DNA of 64,000 nt from UBA695 sp042691655 (GCA_042691655.1 CP170506.1:4216001-4280000), one strand, 5' to 3'; positions 43,824-52,422 are shown, numbered from the stretch's first letter. Program-made: numbers and translations. The notes: generated from the letters alone by a model not told the origin.

Positions 43824-45824
43824 ATGATCGCCAAACAGCCCACCGTTGTTATCGAAAACCTTACGCCGCTTGTCGATGGCGGCCGCTATCCGGTCAAACG
43901 GGTCGTCGGGGACGACCTCATCGTGGAGGCCGACATTTTCAAGGATGGCCATGACCTCATCAGCGCGCTGCTCAAATGGCGCAAGCGCGGCGAGGTGGCC
44001 TGGAACGAAACGCCGCTCAAGCCCCTCCTCAACGACCGCTGGCGCGGGACGTGTTCCCTTTTTGAAAACGCCACCTACGAATACACCATTGAGGCCTGGG
44101 GGGATTCGTTCCGGTCCTGGCAGGAGGAGTTTCACAAAAAATACGAGGGCGGGGTGACGCCGCTGGAGAGCGAGACGCTCGAAGGCGCGGCCCTGGTTCG
44201 CGCCGCCGCTGCCCGCTCCGCGCTGCCTGCCGATAAAAAGCGCCTGGCGGAGATCGCCGACTCGATCGCTGCCGCCGAGCCCTCCGTGGTGGACTCCATC
44301 GCGCACTGGCCCGAGCTGGAGGCCCTCATGGCGGCGTGGTCCGACCGGAGCCGCTCCACCGAGTACCTGCCTTACCCCCTCGTCAACGTCGACCGCGAGC
44401 GCGCCCGCTTCGCCGCCTGGTACGAATTTTTCCCCCGCTCCGCCGAGGGCCACGCCGACCGCGGCTCCAAGTTCCGCGACTGCCTGGGCCGCGTGGAGGA
44501 CGCCAAGGCCATGGGCTTCGACGTCGTCTACTTCCCGCCCGTCCACCCCATCGGCGAAAGCAACCGCAAGGGCCGCAACAACTCGGTGAAGTGCGAGCCG
44601 GGCGAACCGGGCGTCCCCTACGCCATCGGCAACCGCAACCAGGGCTGCCCCAACGGCGGCGGCCACAAGGACGTCGCCCCGGAGCTGGGCACGCTCAAGG
44701 ACTTCGACTGGCTGGTGGGCGAGATCAAAAAGCGCGGCCTGGAGGTGGCGCTCGATTTCGCGCTCAACTGCTCGCCGGATCATCCCTGGGTACACGATCA
44801 TCCCGAGTGGTTCTTCAAGCGCCCCGACGGCACCATCAAGTACGCCGAAAACCCGCCCAAGAAATACGAAGACGTCTACCCGCTCGATTACCAGAACCCG
44901 CAATGGCGCGACCTCTGGGAAGAGCTCACCGGCGTCATCCTCTTTTGGTGCGAGCACAACGTGCGCATCTTCCGCGTCGATAACCCGCACACCAAGCCGG
45001 TCTCCTTCTGGGAATATCTCATCACCAAAGTGCGGGCGAAGTACCCCGACGCCATTTTCCTCTCCGAAGCCTTCACCCGGCCCAAGATGATGAAGGCGCT
45101 GGCCAAGATCGGCTTTACCCAGAGCTACACCTACTTCACCTGGCGCAGCAACAAGCAAGAGCTTACCGAGTACTTCACCGAGCTCACGCAGACCGAGATG
45201 ACGCAGTATTTCCGGGGCAATCTTTTCACCAATACCCCGGACATCCTCCCTTACTTCCTCCAGCAGGGAGGCCGCCCCGCCTTTATGATCCGCGCCGCTC
45301 TCGCCGCCACGCTCTCGCCGGTCTACGGCATCTACAGCGGCTTCGAGCTGTGCGAAAACGCGGCGGTGCCCGGGAAAGAGGAGTACATCGACAGCGAAAA
45401 ATACCAGTTCAAGGGCCGCGACTGGAACGCTCCTGGTAATATTAAGGAATACATCACCGGCTTGAACCGCATCCGGCGCGAGAACCGGGCCTTGCAGGAG
45501 TACTCCAACCTGCGCTTCTTCCGCGCCGAGAACGAAAACGTCCTCTTCTACGGCAAAATGACCGCCTCGCGGGACAACATCATCCTGGTGGTGGTGAACC
45601 TGGACCCGTGGAACCGCCAGGAATCGTTCATCGAGGTGCCCGTTGAAGCCTTTGGCTGGATGGAGAGCGATACCTACCAGGTGCACGACCTCCTCTGGGA
45701 CCAGCGTTACCTCTGGCACGGCAGCCGCAACTTCGTAGTGCTCGACCCGCAGACCAAGCCCGTGCATATCTTCCGCGTCCGCCGCTGGATGAGCCGGGAG
45801 CAGGATTTTGATTATTACCTGTAG
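43824..45824 (+). CDS. glgE: Alpha-1,4-glucan:maltose-1-phosphate maltosyltransferase
   Basis: Transfers maltose from maltose-1-phosphate to alpha-1,4-glucan; key enzyme of the GlgE trehalose-to-glycogen route. GH13_3 family, 666 residues, usual length. The nucleophile is D386 in FRVDNPHTKPVSFWEYL and the acid/base E415 in FLSEAFTRP; DVVYFPPVHPIGESNRKGRNNS and ALDFALNCSPDHPW are further hallmarks, and the C-terminal beta domain ends MSREQDFDYYL. The frame is open upstream to 43485 through the MFS gene, so the ATG at 43824 is chosen. TreS, Pep2 and GlgB are not in the window. Confidence 0.95.
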   Translation: MIAKQPTVVIENLTPLVDGGRYPVKRVVGDDLIVEADIFKDGHDLISALLKWRKRGEVAWNETPLKPLLNDRWRGTCSLFENATYEYTIEAWGDSFRSWQEEFHKKYEGGVTPLESETLEGAALVRAAAARSALPADKKRLAEIADSIAAAEPSVVDSIAHWPELEALMAAWSDRSRSTEYLPYPLVNVDRERARFAAWYEFFPRSAEGHADRGSKFRDCLGRVEDAKAMGFDVVYFPPVHPIGESNRKGRNNSVKCEPGEPGVPYAIGNRNQGCPNGGGHKDVAPELGTLKDFDWLVGEIKKRGLEVALDFALNCSPDHPWVHDHPEWFFKRPDGTIKYAENPPKKYEDVYPLDYQNPQWRDLWEELTGVILFWCEHNVRIFRVDNPHTKPVSFWEYLITKVRAKYPDAIFLSEAFTRPKMMKALAKIGFTQSYTYFTWRSNKQELTEYFTELTQTEMTQYFRGNLFTNTPDILPYFLQQGGRPAFMIRAALAATLSPVYGIYSGFELCENAAVPGKEEYIDSEKYQFKGRDWNAPGNIKEYITGLNRIRRENRALQEYSNLRFFRAENENVLFYGKMTASRDNIILVVVNLDPWNRQESFIEVPVEAFGWMESDTYQVHDLLWDQRYLWHGSRNFVVLDPQTKPVHIFRVRRWMSREQDFDYYL

Positions 45825-45830
45825 GAGTTA

Positions 45831-45851
45831 ACCACAGAGGACACAGAGGGG
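45831..45851. repeat. Dispersed CACAGAGG repeat, single copy
   Basis: ACCACAGAGGACACAGAGGG, seven bp after glgE. It matches the arms of the inverted pair at 49750-49893. The rest of the 181-bp gap to 46006 contains an eight-bp stem CGCGGAGA / TCTCCGCG (45865-45890) without a plus-strand T run and AT-richer DNA with repeated TGCA and TGCAT words; nothing else is seen. Confidence 0.75.
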
Positions 45852-46005
45852 AAAAAGAAAAAGACGCGGAGAATCCTGAGACTCTCCGCGCCTAGTCGCG
45901 CTTGTGGCGGGCTTCCTACGGCGCGTATATCAATGCATCACTGTGCATGCATGTGCAACATATTTAGGAAAATCTTTTGCAGATGCATTTTGGCACACTA
46001 AAGCC

Positions 46006-46242
46006 ATGAGCAGATATCTAAGCCTTCGAATTAATGCAAAGGTGGGAGAGCGTATCGCTGCCCATGCAAAAGAGCTCCAATGGAGTTCGAATCAATTTGC
46101 AGAGAAGGCCATTGAGGCTGTGTGCGACATCATCGAAAAACCGGAATCACGTAATCTTCCTGACTTCATCACAATGATTGATGCGCTGCATGCACATCAA
46201 AAAGCTCCGGTGCCGCTCAAGTCTTCCAAGTCTCCAAAATAA
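46006..46242 (+). CDS. Small ribbon-helix-helix-like protein
   Basis: 78 residues from the ATG at 46006. The start SRYLSLRINAKVGERIAAHAKELQWSSNQFAEKAIEAVCDII has the beta-strand, helix, helix pattern of Arc/MetJ-type DNA-binding or antitoxin proteins, with a Lys/Ser/Pro tail. No partner toxin ORF adjoins it. The gene and its 180-bp upstream are clearly more AT-rich than the flanks, a sign of transfer. Function not recognised with certainty. Confidence 0.6.
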   Translation: MSRYLSLRINAKVGERIAAHAKELQWSSNQFAEKAIEAVCDIIEKPESRNLPDFITMIDALHAHQKAPVPLKSSKSPK

Positions 46243-46253
46243 ACCTCCCTCGT

Positions 46254-46308
46254 TGCGAATCGGAGATTCGCAGACAGAAGTCGTTCCCAATCAGGAGATT
46301 GGGAACGA
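46254..46308. repeat. Twin perfect hairpins (GTTCCCAATC-type palindromic repeat)
   Basis: First hairpin TGCGAATC / GATTCGCA (46254-46272, loop GGA). Second TCGTTCCCAATC / GATTGGGAACGA (46281-46308, loop AGGA). Both loops end GGA and the stems are perfect. It fills the gap between the ribbon-helix-helix gene and the next small gene and overlaps its ribosome-binding site region. Confidence 0.85.
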
Positions 46309-46318
46309 GGAAAAGAAG

Positions 46319-46606
46319 ATGAAAAGATTCCTGTTCACAACTCTGTTCGCGGTTGGCGTTGCCGAGATTGTAATCGGCGTACTTGTGGGCAGGGTAAGAA
46401 TCTACGGATACGTTTTCCCCTTTTTCAGGGCCCTGGGGCTGTCGCCGTCCCAAGGCCCGACGTTCAACCATTACATCGGCATTTACCAGGACCAGTGGCA
46501 TTTGGTCGCCTGGCTGGGAGTGATTACCCTCATCGCGACGGCCCTGCTTCTCTGGTGCTGGAAAAAAGACAAGCCCCCCGGCCCTACGCCACGTCCACGG
46601 GAGTAA
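46319..46606 (+). CDS. Small membrane protein of unknown function
   Basis: 95 residues from the ATG at 46319, preceded by GAGGAAAAGAAG as a ribosome-binding site. Two membrane helices (about 4-26 and 62-82), with a loop YGYVFPFFRALGLSPSQGPTFNHYIGIYQDQWHLVAW between them and a basic Pro-rich tail. No family recognised. Its 3' end overlaps the convergent monooxygenase-like gene by 23 bp. The longer frame to 46178 runs through the hairpins and is rejected. Confidence 0.7.
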   Translation: MKRFLFTTLFAVGVAEIVIGVLVGRVRIYGYVFPFFRALGLSPSQGPTFNHYIGIYQDQWHLVAWLGVITLIATALLLWCWKKDKPPGPTPRPRE

Positions 46607-46886
46607 GGCTGACGAGGAAGATCGGCGCGGCGACTAACGGCGCAATGTCCACCTGGAATTGCTGGTAATAGTCGCTGGCACGGTGCGCCGCGATGGCGGC
46701 CTCATCGGCGTAGTGCTCAATGAGATTGTATTGCAGGCGACCGTCGGGCGAGGTGGAACGGTAGAGGTCGTAGGCCAGGTTGCCCGGCTCCTGGCGCGTC
46801 TGGGCTACCATGTGTTCGAGGACTTCCAGGACCTGCTTTTCCCGTCCTTCGGCGGGCAGAAATTGGACGAATAATGTTTGGATCAT
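46584..46886 (-). CDS. Putative quinol monooxygenase (ABM-domain protein)
   Basis: 100 residues of one antibiotic-biosynthesis-monooxygenase (ABM) ferredoxin-like domain: IQTLFVQFLPAEGREKQVLEVLEHMVAQTRQEPGNLAYDLYRS and HRASDYYQQF. Members such as YgiN act on quinols or similar compounds as dimers, without cofactor. It follows the CobW gene by 19 bp on the same strand and may be co-transcribed with it. Substrate unknown. Confidence 0.83.
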   Translation of the reverse strand: MIQTLFVQFLPAEGREKQVLEVLEHMVAQTRQEPGNLAYDLYRSTSPDGRLQYNLIEHYADEAAIAAHRASDYYQQFQVDIAPLVAAPIFLVSLTPVDVA

Positions 46887-46905
46887 ATAGAGTAGGGGCC
46901 TGTAG

Positions 46906-47880
46906 TTAAGCCAGGCAGAGGTTGAGTTTCTCGCGGATCGCCTCGGGCTTTAAGTCCTTGCCGATGAAGACCAGTTGGCTGGTGCGTTCCTCGTCTTTTT
47001 CCCAGAGGCGGTCCCAGAAAATGGTGAAGCGGTTGTTGACGCCGTGGAAGAGGACCCGGCGCGGGTTGCCCGCCACGGCGACGAACCCCTTGGAGCGGAA
47101 AATCTTCTCCTTCAAGCTCAGGTCCTGCACGAAGTTCTCGAACCGGTCCACGCTGAAGGGCTTGGTGAAGGTGAATGCGCACGACTGGATGTCGTGGTGG
47201 TGACGGGCGTTGAGTTCGTCGAGGAATTTCGGGTCAGCGGCCAGCTTGCGGTCTACGTCGAAGGCGGCCATGTCGAGGACTTCCTTCAGGTTCACTTGCG
47301 ACTGGTTGGTGCGGAACATCTGCGCGTGCGGGTTCAGGCCCCGGGCGACGGTCTCCACCCGCTCCAGGTGAGCTTCGTCCACCAGGTCGGTTTTATTGAT
47401 CAGGAGAAAATCGGCCATGGCGATCTGCTCGCGGGCGGTCTCCACGTCGGCCATTTGCTGGAAAATCTGCTCGGCGTCCACGACGGTGATGATCGAGTCG
47501 AGCTGCACGTATTGCTGCAACTGCGGGATGTTGAGGAAGGTCTGCGCCACGGGGCCGGGGTCGGCGATGCCGGTGGTTTCGATGAGGATGTAGTCGAAGC
47601 CGCCGCGCGCGATCAGGTTGCGGATGCCCTTGACCAAGTCCTTGCGCACCGTGCAGCAGAGGCAGCCGTTGCCCACTTGCAGAATCTCGTCATCGGTGTT
47701 CTCAACGAGCTGGCCGTCGATGTCGATCTCGCCCAGTTCGTTGACGATGATGGCAAATTTATAGCCGTGATTCTCGCGGAGGATGTAGTTAAGGAGCGTG
47801 GTTTTACCGGCTCCCAAGAAGCCGGTGAGGATGGTCACGGGGATGCGCGGTTTGCTGGCGAGGTTCGTGGATTCGGTCAT
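46906..47880 (-). CDS. CobW/YjiA-family GTPase, putative zinc or metal chaperone
   Basis: 324 residues from the ATG at 47878-47880. P-loop GFLGAGKT (20-27), the metal-binding CXCC motif CLCC (73-76) in VGNGCLCCTVRKDL, ETTGIADPGPVAQTF for switch II, and NKTD for guanine recognition; C-terminal CobW_C domain with FWDRLWEKDEERTSQLVFIGKDL. Relatives load or store zinc, nickel or cobalt. There is also a His-rich HHH near 225. No cobalamin or zinc-uptake gene is near, so the metal is not clear from context. Confidence 0.92.
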   Translation of the reverse strand: MTESTNLASKPRIPVTILTGFLGAGKTTLLNYILRENHGYKFAIIVNELGEIDIDGQLVENTDDEILQVGNGCLCCTVRKDLVKGIRNLIARGGFDYILIETTGIADPGPVAQTFLNIPQLQQYVQLDSIITVVDAEQIFQQMADVETAREQIAMADFLLINKTDLVDEAHLERVETVARGLNPHAQMFRTNQSQVNLKEVLDMAAFDVDRKLAADPKFLDELNARHHHDIQSCAFTFTKPFSVDRFENFVQDLSLKEKIFRSKGFVAVAGNPRRVLFHGVNNRFTIFWDRLWEKDEERTSQLVFIGKDLKPEAIREKLNLCLA

Positions 47881-47997
47881 GGCTAGAAGTCTGCTAGAAG
47901 AAAAAGCATACCCCATTCGCCAAGCTTGCCAAGTCCCGGGGAAAGCGCGATAAGGGCGGTGGTCTCAAACAGCCTGTTAAACCAAAGGTTTCCTCCC

Positions 47998-48516
47998 ATG
48001 AAAAAGACGTTTGTTCTTCTGGCCGGTCTCGCTCTCTCCACGCTGCCGCTGGCGGCACAGTCCTCGGATCTCGCCCAGGCGCAAAAAGCCTACATGGCGG
48101 GCGACTTGGAAACCGCCAAGCCGCTCTTCCAAAAAGTGCTCGCAGCCGACCCGCAAAACGTCGCGGCGCGCAATTACCTGAAAGCCATCGCGCAGGCCGA
48201 GTCCCAGGCCAACCCCGGGGCCTCCATGGAGAAGCAGCTCCAGGCGCTCATCCTGCCGAAGGTGGAGTTCCACGATGCCACGCTCGACTCGGCCCTGGAC
48301 GCCCTCAAGCAGCAGGCGACAAAGGCCTCGGGCGGGAAGGTCCAGCCGAATTTCGTGATCGCGCCCGGGGTAAATGCCTCTGCGCCGATCACGCTGAATT
48401 TGACCAATGTGCCCTTCCGCGAGGTGCTCCGGTACGTGGGCGACCTGGCGAAGGTCAGCTTCGGCATCGACCGCTACGCCATTACCGTAAAGCCAAAGGT
48501 GGACACGGCTCAATAA
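47998..48516 (+). CDS. Exported protein with TPR and secretin/STN-like domain
   Basis: 172 residues from the ATG at 47998. A signal peptide (about 1-20, AAQ), a TPR-like helical pair (AQKAYMAGDLETAKPLFQKVLAADPQNVAARNYLKAI, 29-65), and a C-terminal beta-alpha domain (LPKVEFHDATLDSALDALKQQAT, ITLNLTNVPFREVLRYVGDLAKVSFGIDRYAITVK) of the STN/secretin N0 type. In secretins and TonB receptors this domain docks partners; here it stands alone. It is unrelated in strand to truA, which ends 7 bp inside it. Confidence 0.75.
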   Translation: MKKTFVLLAGLALSTLPLAAQSSDLAQAQKAYMAGDLETAKPLFQKVLAADPQNVAARNYLKAIAQAESQANPGASMEKQLQALILPKVEFHDATLDSALDALKQQATKASGGKVQPNFVIAPGVNASAPITLNLTNVPFREVLRYVGDLAKVSFGIDRYAITVKPKVDTAQ

Positions 48517-49274
48517 AACACCCGGGCGAGGTAGAGCCCCTCGGCGGGCGCGGCGAAGCTCGTTTTCACCCGGGGCGCGCCCGGCTGGGGCGGCTCCAGC
48601 AGGCCCGTGAGCCATTCCGGCTCGGCCCGGTTTATGGCAACCCGGACGAGCGAGCCCGTCAGCAGGCGCACCATTTTGTAAAGGAAGCCGTCGCCTTCGA
48701 AAGTGAGCGTGATCAGGCCCCCCGGGCGGCCTTTGAGGTCGATTTTGTGTATGGTCCGGACGGTATCCGGGCACGGGACGCCTCGGTTTGCGGCGAACCC
48801 GCCGAAATCGTGGGTGCCGATGAGCAGCGCGGCGGCGGTGCGGAGCCGGTCGAGATCGAGCTGCCGGGGGACCAGCCAGGCGCGGCCAACCTCCAGCGGC
48901 GGCAGGACGGGGCTATTCCAGATGCGGTAGATGTAGCGTTTCCCCCGGGCGGCAAAGCGGGCGTGGAACTCCGGGGCGGCCCATTGGCAGCGGCTGACGC
49001 GAATCTCCGGCGGTAAGTGGGCATTGAGCGCAGCCAGCCAGCCGGGGAGCGTCAGCCGGGAGGTGCGCGGTACGTCGGCGTGGGCGCTCTGGGCCAGCGC
49101 GTGGACCCCGGAATCGGTGCGGCCCGAGCCGTGGACGGGAATGCGCACGCCGCCATTAAGCGTGGCGAACGCGGCTTCCAGAGCGTCCTGCACGGAGCCC
49201 TTCCCTGCCTGGCTCTGCCAGCCGCAAAACGGGCGTCCGTCGTAGGCCACCGTCAGGCGCAGGCGGCGCGTCAT
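48510..49274 (-). CDS. truA: tRNA pseudouridine(38-40) synthase
   Basis: Converts U38-40 of tRNA anticodon arms to pseudouridine. 254 residues from the ATG at 49272-49274; a GTG one codon earlier gives a four-base overlap with the ruvX stop. Catalytic Asp in GSGRTDSGVHALAQSAHAD (near 48-66), KRYIYRIWNSP and EGDGFLYKMVRLLTGSLVRVA. Family length is usual. Translationally coupled to ruvX. Confidence 0.96.
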   Translation of the reverse strand: MTRRLRLTVAYDGRPFCGWQSQAGKGSVQDALEAAFATLNGGVRIPVHGSGRTDSGVHALAQSAHADVPRTSRLTLPGWLAALNAHLPPEIRVSRCQWAAPEFHARFAARGKRYIYRIWNSPVLPPLEVGRAWLVPRQLDLDRLRTAAALLIGTHDFGGFAANRGVPCPDTVRTIHKIDLKGRPGGLITLTFEGDGFLYKMVRLLTGSLVRVAINRAEPEWLTGLLEPPQPGAPRVKTSFAAPAEGLYLARVFY

Positions 49275-49696
49275 CACAGAATTCCACCCGCGAGGGAGTC
49301 GAGGTAGCCTTGCAGGATGAGGACGGCGGCGGCCTGGTCGATGATGGCCCGGCTGTTCTTTACGTTCCGGCCCGCCTCGTGGAGCTGCTTTTGCGCGGCG
49401 ACGGTCGTGAGGCGCTCGTCCCAGAACTTCACCGTGCAGGGGGTCAGTTTCTGGAGCTTGGCGGCGAAGTCCTTTGCCTTATCCGCTGCGGGGCCGTAGG
49501 TGCCGTTCATGTTGCGCGGCAGGCCGATCACCACGGTGGCGATTTTCTCGCGCTCGACCAAGGCCGCGATGGTCTTGATCGGGTTGCCCTCCTTTGCCTT
49601 CACCGTTTCGAGCGGGTGCGCGAGCATCCCCAACTCGTCCGAAAGGGCCAGCCCAATGCGTGCTTCACCGACGTCGATGCCTAAAATGCGGGTCAT
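49274..49696 (-). CDS. ruvX: Putative pre-16S rRNA nuclease RuvX (YqgF)
   Basis: 140 residues from the ATG at 49694-49696. RNase H-like fold with MTRILGIDVGEARIGLAL (catalytic D8), VIGLPRNMNG and DERLTTVAAQKQL (D and E) and the C-terminal DQAAAVLILQGYLDS. Believed to trim the 16S 5' end; also called a Holliday-junction resolvase. Its stop overlaps the truA start. The longer frame to 49957 crosses the dispersed repeat and the divergent promoter. Confidence 0.95.
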   Translation of the reverse strand: MTRILGIDVGEARIGLALSDELGMLAHPLETVKAKEGNPIKTIAALVEREKIATVVIGLPRNMNGTYGPAADKAKDFAAKLQKLTPCTVKFWDERLTTVAAQKQLHEAGRNVKNSRAIIDQAAAVLILQGYLDSLAGGIL

Positions 49697-49749
49697 ACCG
49701 GGAACCCTAACCCGTGCGGCCCCTGTGCGCCAGTACGGAAAAACGGACT

Positions 49750-49893
49750 CACCACAGAGGACACGGAGGACACAGAGGGGCGGAAGAGGAATGGGAGTTA
49801 TAAGGCGGGTGAGTGCAATAGTGCCAATGGGAGAAAAAAGGCCGAAAAAAACCTCCTGCCTTTTCCTCTGTGCCCTCCGTGTCCTCTGTGGTG
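49750..49893. repeat. Dispersed CACAGAGG repeat as an inverted pair
   Basis: The left arm at 49750-49778 has units CACCACAGAGGACACGGAGG and on; the right arm at 49865-49893 is its inverted copy with one mismatch in 29. Total span 144 bp. It fills the divergent gap between ruvX and argA, so must lie in or near at least one promoter. Confidence 0.9.
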
Positions 49894-49956
49894 CATTCTT
49901 CCCTCCGTTTCCCTTTGCGTTTTTCGTCAAATTGCTTTTTTCTCGCGAGTGCATCA

Positions 49957-51267
49957 ATGAAAGTCTCCGATCTGCGTGGCATCCTTCAGTACGTCCCCCG
50001 GTTTCGGGAAAAAACCTTCGTGGTCGAAATCGACGGGGACGTCATCGCGTCGAAAAATTTCGGGAACATCCTCCTGGATCTCGCGGTGTTGCGTTCGCTC
50101 AATATCAAAGTCGTCCTGGTCCACGGGGCGGCCCGCCAGATCGCGGCACTGGCCAAGGCGCGCGGCGTCGAGGTCAGCAACACCGATGGCACCGGCATTA
50201 CCGACGACCCGACGCTGACCTTGAGCATCGAGGCGGCCATCCAGATCACCAACGACATCATGCAGGGCCTCACGTCCGTGGATCTCCGGGCGGCCTATGC
50301 CAATGCCATCATCGCCCACCCCTTCGGCATCCGGGGCGGCGTCGATTACCTCCAGACCGGCAAGGTCGAGCGCGTTGATACCCACGCCCTCCAGCTTTTC
50401 CTGGATCAGGGGATCATCCCCATCATCCCCCCCATTGGCTTCGACGGCGAGGGGAAGACCTTCCGGGTCAACTCCGACTCCATCGCGTTCGAGGTCGCCG
50501 AAGCCCTCCGGGCCACCAAGATCATCTACCTCATGGCGGGCGACGGCCTTTGCCAGAAGGGGGAGATCGTCCGGCAGATTTCCATCGCCGAGACCGAGGA
50601 GATCCTCAAAAAACGCAAACTTCCCGCCAACCTCTCCTCCAAGCTCGAATTCGGCGCCCTCGCCTGCCGCAACAACATTCCGCGCGTCCATATCCTCAAC
50701 GGGCTCGTCAACGAGGCGCTCCTCACCGAAGTGTTCAGCCACGACGGCATCGGGACGATGGTCTACTCCAACGAGTACCAGCAGATCCGGCGCGTTTTTA
50801 AGAAAGACGTACGCGGCGTCATGACGCTCATCCGCGAGAGCGTCCACAACGAGGAACTCATCCGCCGCACCCGCAGCGACATCATTTCAAGCATCGATGA
50901 CTACTGGGTCCTGGAGATCGACCGGACCTTGGTGGGCTGCGTGGCGCTCCACTCTTACCCCGGGGAGGTAAAGGGCGAGCTGGCATGCCTCTACGTGGCC
51001 AAGGGCTACAGCGACCAGGGCTTCGGGCAGAAATTAATGGCCTTCGTCGAGCGGCTCGCGGCGGAAAAGGGGCTCAAAAAAGTCTTCGCCCTTTCCACCC
51101 AGGCCTTCTCCTTCTTTCAGCAAAAAGGAGGCTACCAGGAAGTGCCGCCGGAGGAGCTGCCGCCCGCCCGCCTGGAGAAATACCAGGCCAGCAACCGGAA
51201 CTCCAAGGTCCTCATGAAGGACGTGGAACTCCCGTCCCGCTCCAAACACAAGCGCCACGCCGAGTAG
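49957..51267 (+). CDS. argA: Amino-acid N-acetyltransferase (N-acetylglutamate synthase), AAK-GNAT fusion
   Basis: First step of arginine synthesis: acetylates glutamate with acetyl-CoA. 436 residues (E. coli 443) from the ATG at 49957. The amino-acid-kinase fold domain has KVVLVHGAARQIAALA (near 50-65), GIRGGVDYLQTG and FRVNSDSIAFEVAEAL, which serves as an arginine sensor. The GNAT domain (about 290-430) has ACLYVAKGYSDQGFGQKLMAFVERLAAEKG and FALSTQAFSFFQQKGGYQEV. The frame upstream to 49870 is inside the repeat-laden gap. No other arg gene adjoins it. Confidence 0.95.
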   Translation: MKVSDLRGILQYVPRFREKTFVVEIDGDVIASKNFGNILLDLAVLRSLNIKVVLVHGAARQIAALAKARGVEVSNTDGTGITDDPTLTLSIEAAIQITNDIMQGLTSVDLRAAYANAIIAHPFGIRGGVDYLQTGKVERVDTHALQLFLDQGIIPIIPPIGFDGEGKTFRVNSDSIAFEVAEALRATKIIYLMAGDGLCQKGEIVRQISIAETEEILKKRKLPANLSSKLEFGALACRNNIPRVHILNGLVNEALLTEVFSHDGIGTMVYSNEYQQIRRVFKKDVRGVMTLIRESVHNEELIRRTRSDIISSIDDYWVLEIDRTLVGCVALHSYPGEVKGELACLYVAKGYSDQGFGQKLMAFVERLAAEKGLKKVFALSTQAFSFFQQKGGYQEVPPEELPPARLEKYQASNRNSKVLMKDVELPSRSKHKRHAE

Positions 51268-51335
51268 TTCCATTCCGCCCCCCCGCGCGGGGATTGGCGG
51301 TTGCAGGAGAGGGGAAACCCACTTATAAAACACGG

Positions 51336-52007
51336 ATGATCGACTACATGCAGAAAGGCGGGCCGTTGATGTGGCTCCTGGTGCTCTTGAGCATCGTTTC
51401 AACGGTCGTCTTTTTTGAACGGCTGATCTACTACCACCGCGTCAGCCTGCGCGTGGGCGAGTTTCTGCGCGGCCTCTCCAACCTGATCGTAGGGGGCCGC
51501 TATGCCGAGGCGCTCCACGAGTGCGCCGGAACGGCTGGCCCCGTGGCCCGTGTGATCCACGCCGCCATCGCCCGGCACGAAGCCTCCCGCGCAGAGCTCA
51601 AAGACATCGTCCAGGAAGCGGGCCAGCTCGAAGTCCCCAAGCTGGAGCGCCGCCTGGCCATGCTGGCCACCATCGCCTACGTGGCCCCCATGGTGGGGCT
51701 GCTCGGGACCGTCACCGGGATGATCGAGGTTTTCGTTTCCCTTTCCAGCAATGCCGGGGGCGTCGCCACCACCGCCGACATCTCCACGGGCGTTTATAAG
51801 AGCCTCCTTACCACCGCCGCCGGGCTCGTTGTTGCCATCCCCTCCTCGCTTGCCTACAGCTTCCTCTCCTCCCGGGTCAGCACCCTCATGCACGATATGG
51901 AGCGGGCGGGGATCGAGGTTGTGAACCTGATTACCCAGCACCCGCCCACGCCGCCGGAGCCCCTGGCCGTCTTTGGCGCGGCTCGTCACCAGCAGCAGGT
52001 CAAGTGA
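51336..52007 (+). CDS. MotA/TolQ/ExbB proton-channel family protein
   Basis: 223 residues from the ATG at 51336. Three membrane helices: about 8-30 (GGPLMWLLVLLSIVSTVVFFE), 112-135 (LAMLATIAYVAPMVGLLGTVTGMIEVF) and 155-180 (GVYKSLLTTAAGLVVAIPSSLAYSF). The TxxPLLGLLGTVxGM block is present. With the ExbD- and TonB-like genes it forms the proton-driven energiser complex. Starts the four-gene operon 51336-53458. Confidence 0.92.
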   Translation: MIDYMQKGGPLMWLLVLLSIVSTVVFFERLIYYHRVSLRVGEFLRGLSNLIVGGRYAEALHECAGTAGPVARVIHAAIARHEASRAELKDIVQEAGQLEVPKLERRLAMLATIAYVAPMVGLLGTVTGMIEVFVSLSSNAGGVATTADISTGVYKSLLTTAAGLVVAIPSSLAYSFLSSRVSTLMHDMERAGIEVVNLITQHPPTPPEPLAVFGAARHQQQVK

Positions 52008-52017
52008 CCCTCCCGGC

Positions 52018-52422
52018 ATGAAGCTCCAGCGCACTTCCCGCTATAACCCGGAGTTGTTCAACGTCATCCCGTTGGTCAACGTCCTCTTCCTGGCGCTCGC
52101 CTTTGTCACGCTGGGGCGCACGTTCGTGCTTCAGCCGGGCCTTTCGGTGAATCTGCCCTCCTCGCAGTTTAACCTCAGCGTGCAGCGGCACGCGCAGATT
52201 GTCAGCATCACCGCCGGGGCGCTCCCCTCCATTTACTACGACGACCGCCGGGTGGAGCTTCCCGAGCTGGAGGCCGCCCTGGCCCGGCCGGAAATCAAGC
52301 ACCGCTCGCTCATCATCCGGGCCGACCGGGCGGTGCCCTACGAAGTCGTCTCCAACGTCACCAACGCCGCCCTGCGGCTCGGGTACTCCGTTGCCGTGGC
52401 CGCCACCAGCACCCCGCAATGA
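52018..52422 (+). CDS. ExbD/TolR-like biopolymer transport protein
   Basis: 134 residues. One N-terminal membrane helix (FNVIPLVNVLFLALAFVTLG, 14-33), though the usual channel Asp (LVDxxFxLL) is replaced by asparagine in VNVLFLA: N21. That is notable because this Asp relays protons in TolR and ExbD. The periplasmic part (SVNLPSSQF, SIYYDDRRVELPELEAAL, LIIRADRAVPYEVVSNV) is normal. Overlaps the TonB-like gene by ATGA. Confidence 0.88.
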   Translation: MKLQRTSRYNPELFNVIPLVNVLFLALAFVTLGRTFVLQPGLSVNLPSSQFNLSVQRHAQIVSITAGALPSIYYDDRRVELPELEAALARPEIKHRSLIIRADRAVPYEVVSNVTNAALRLGYSVAVAATSTPQ

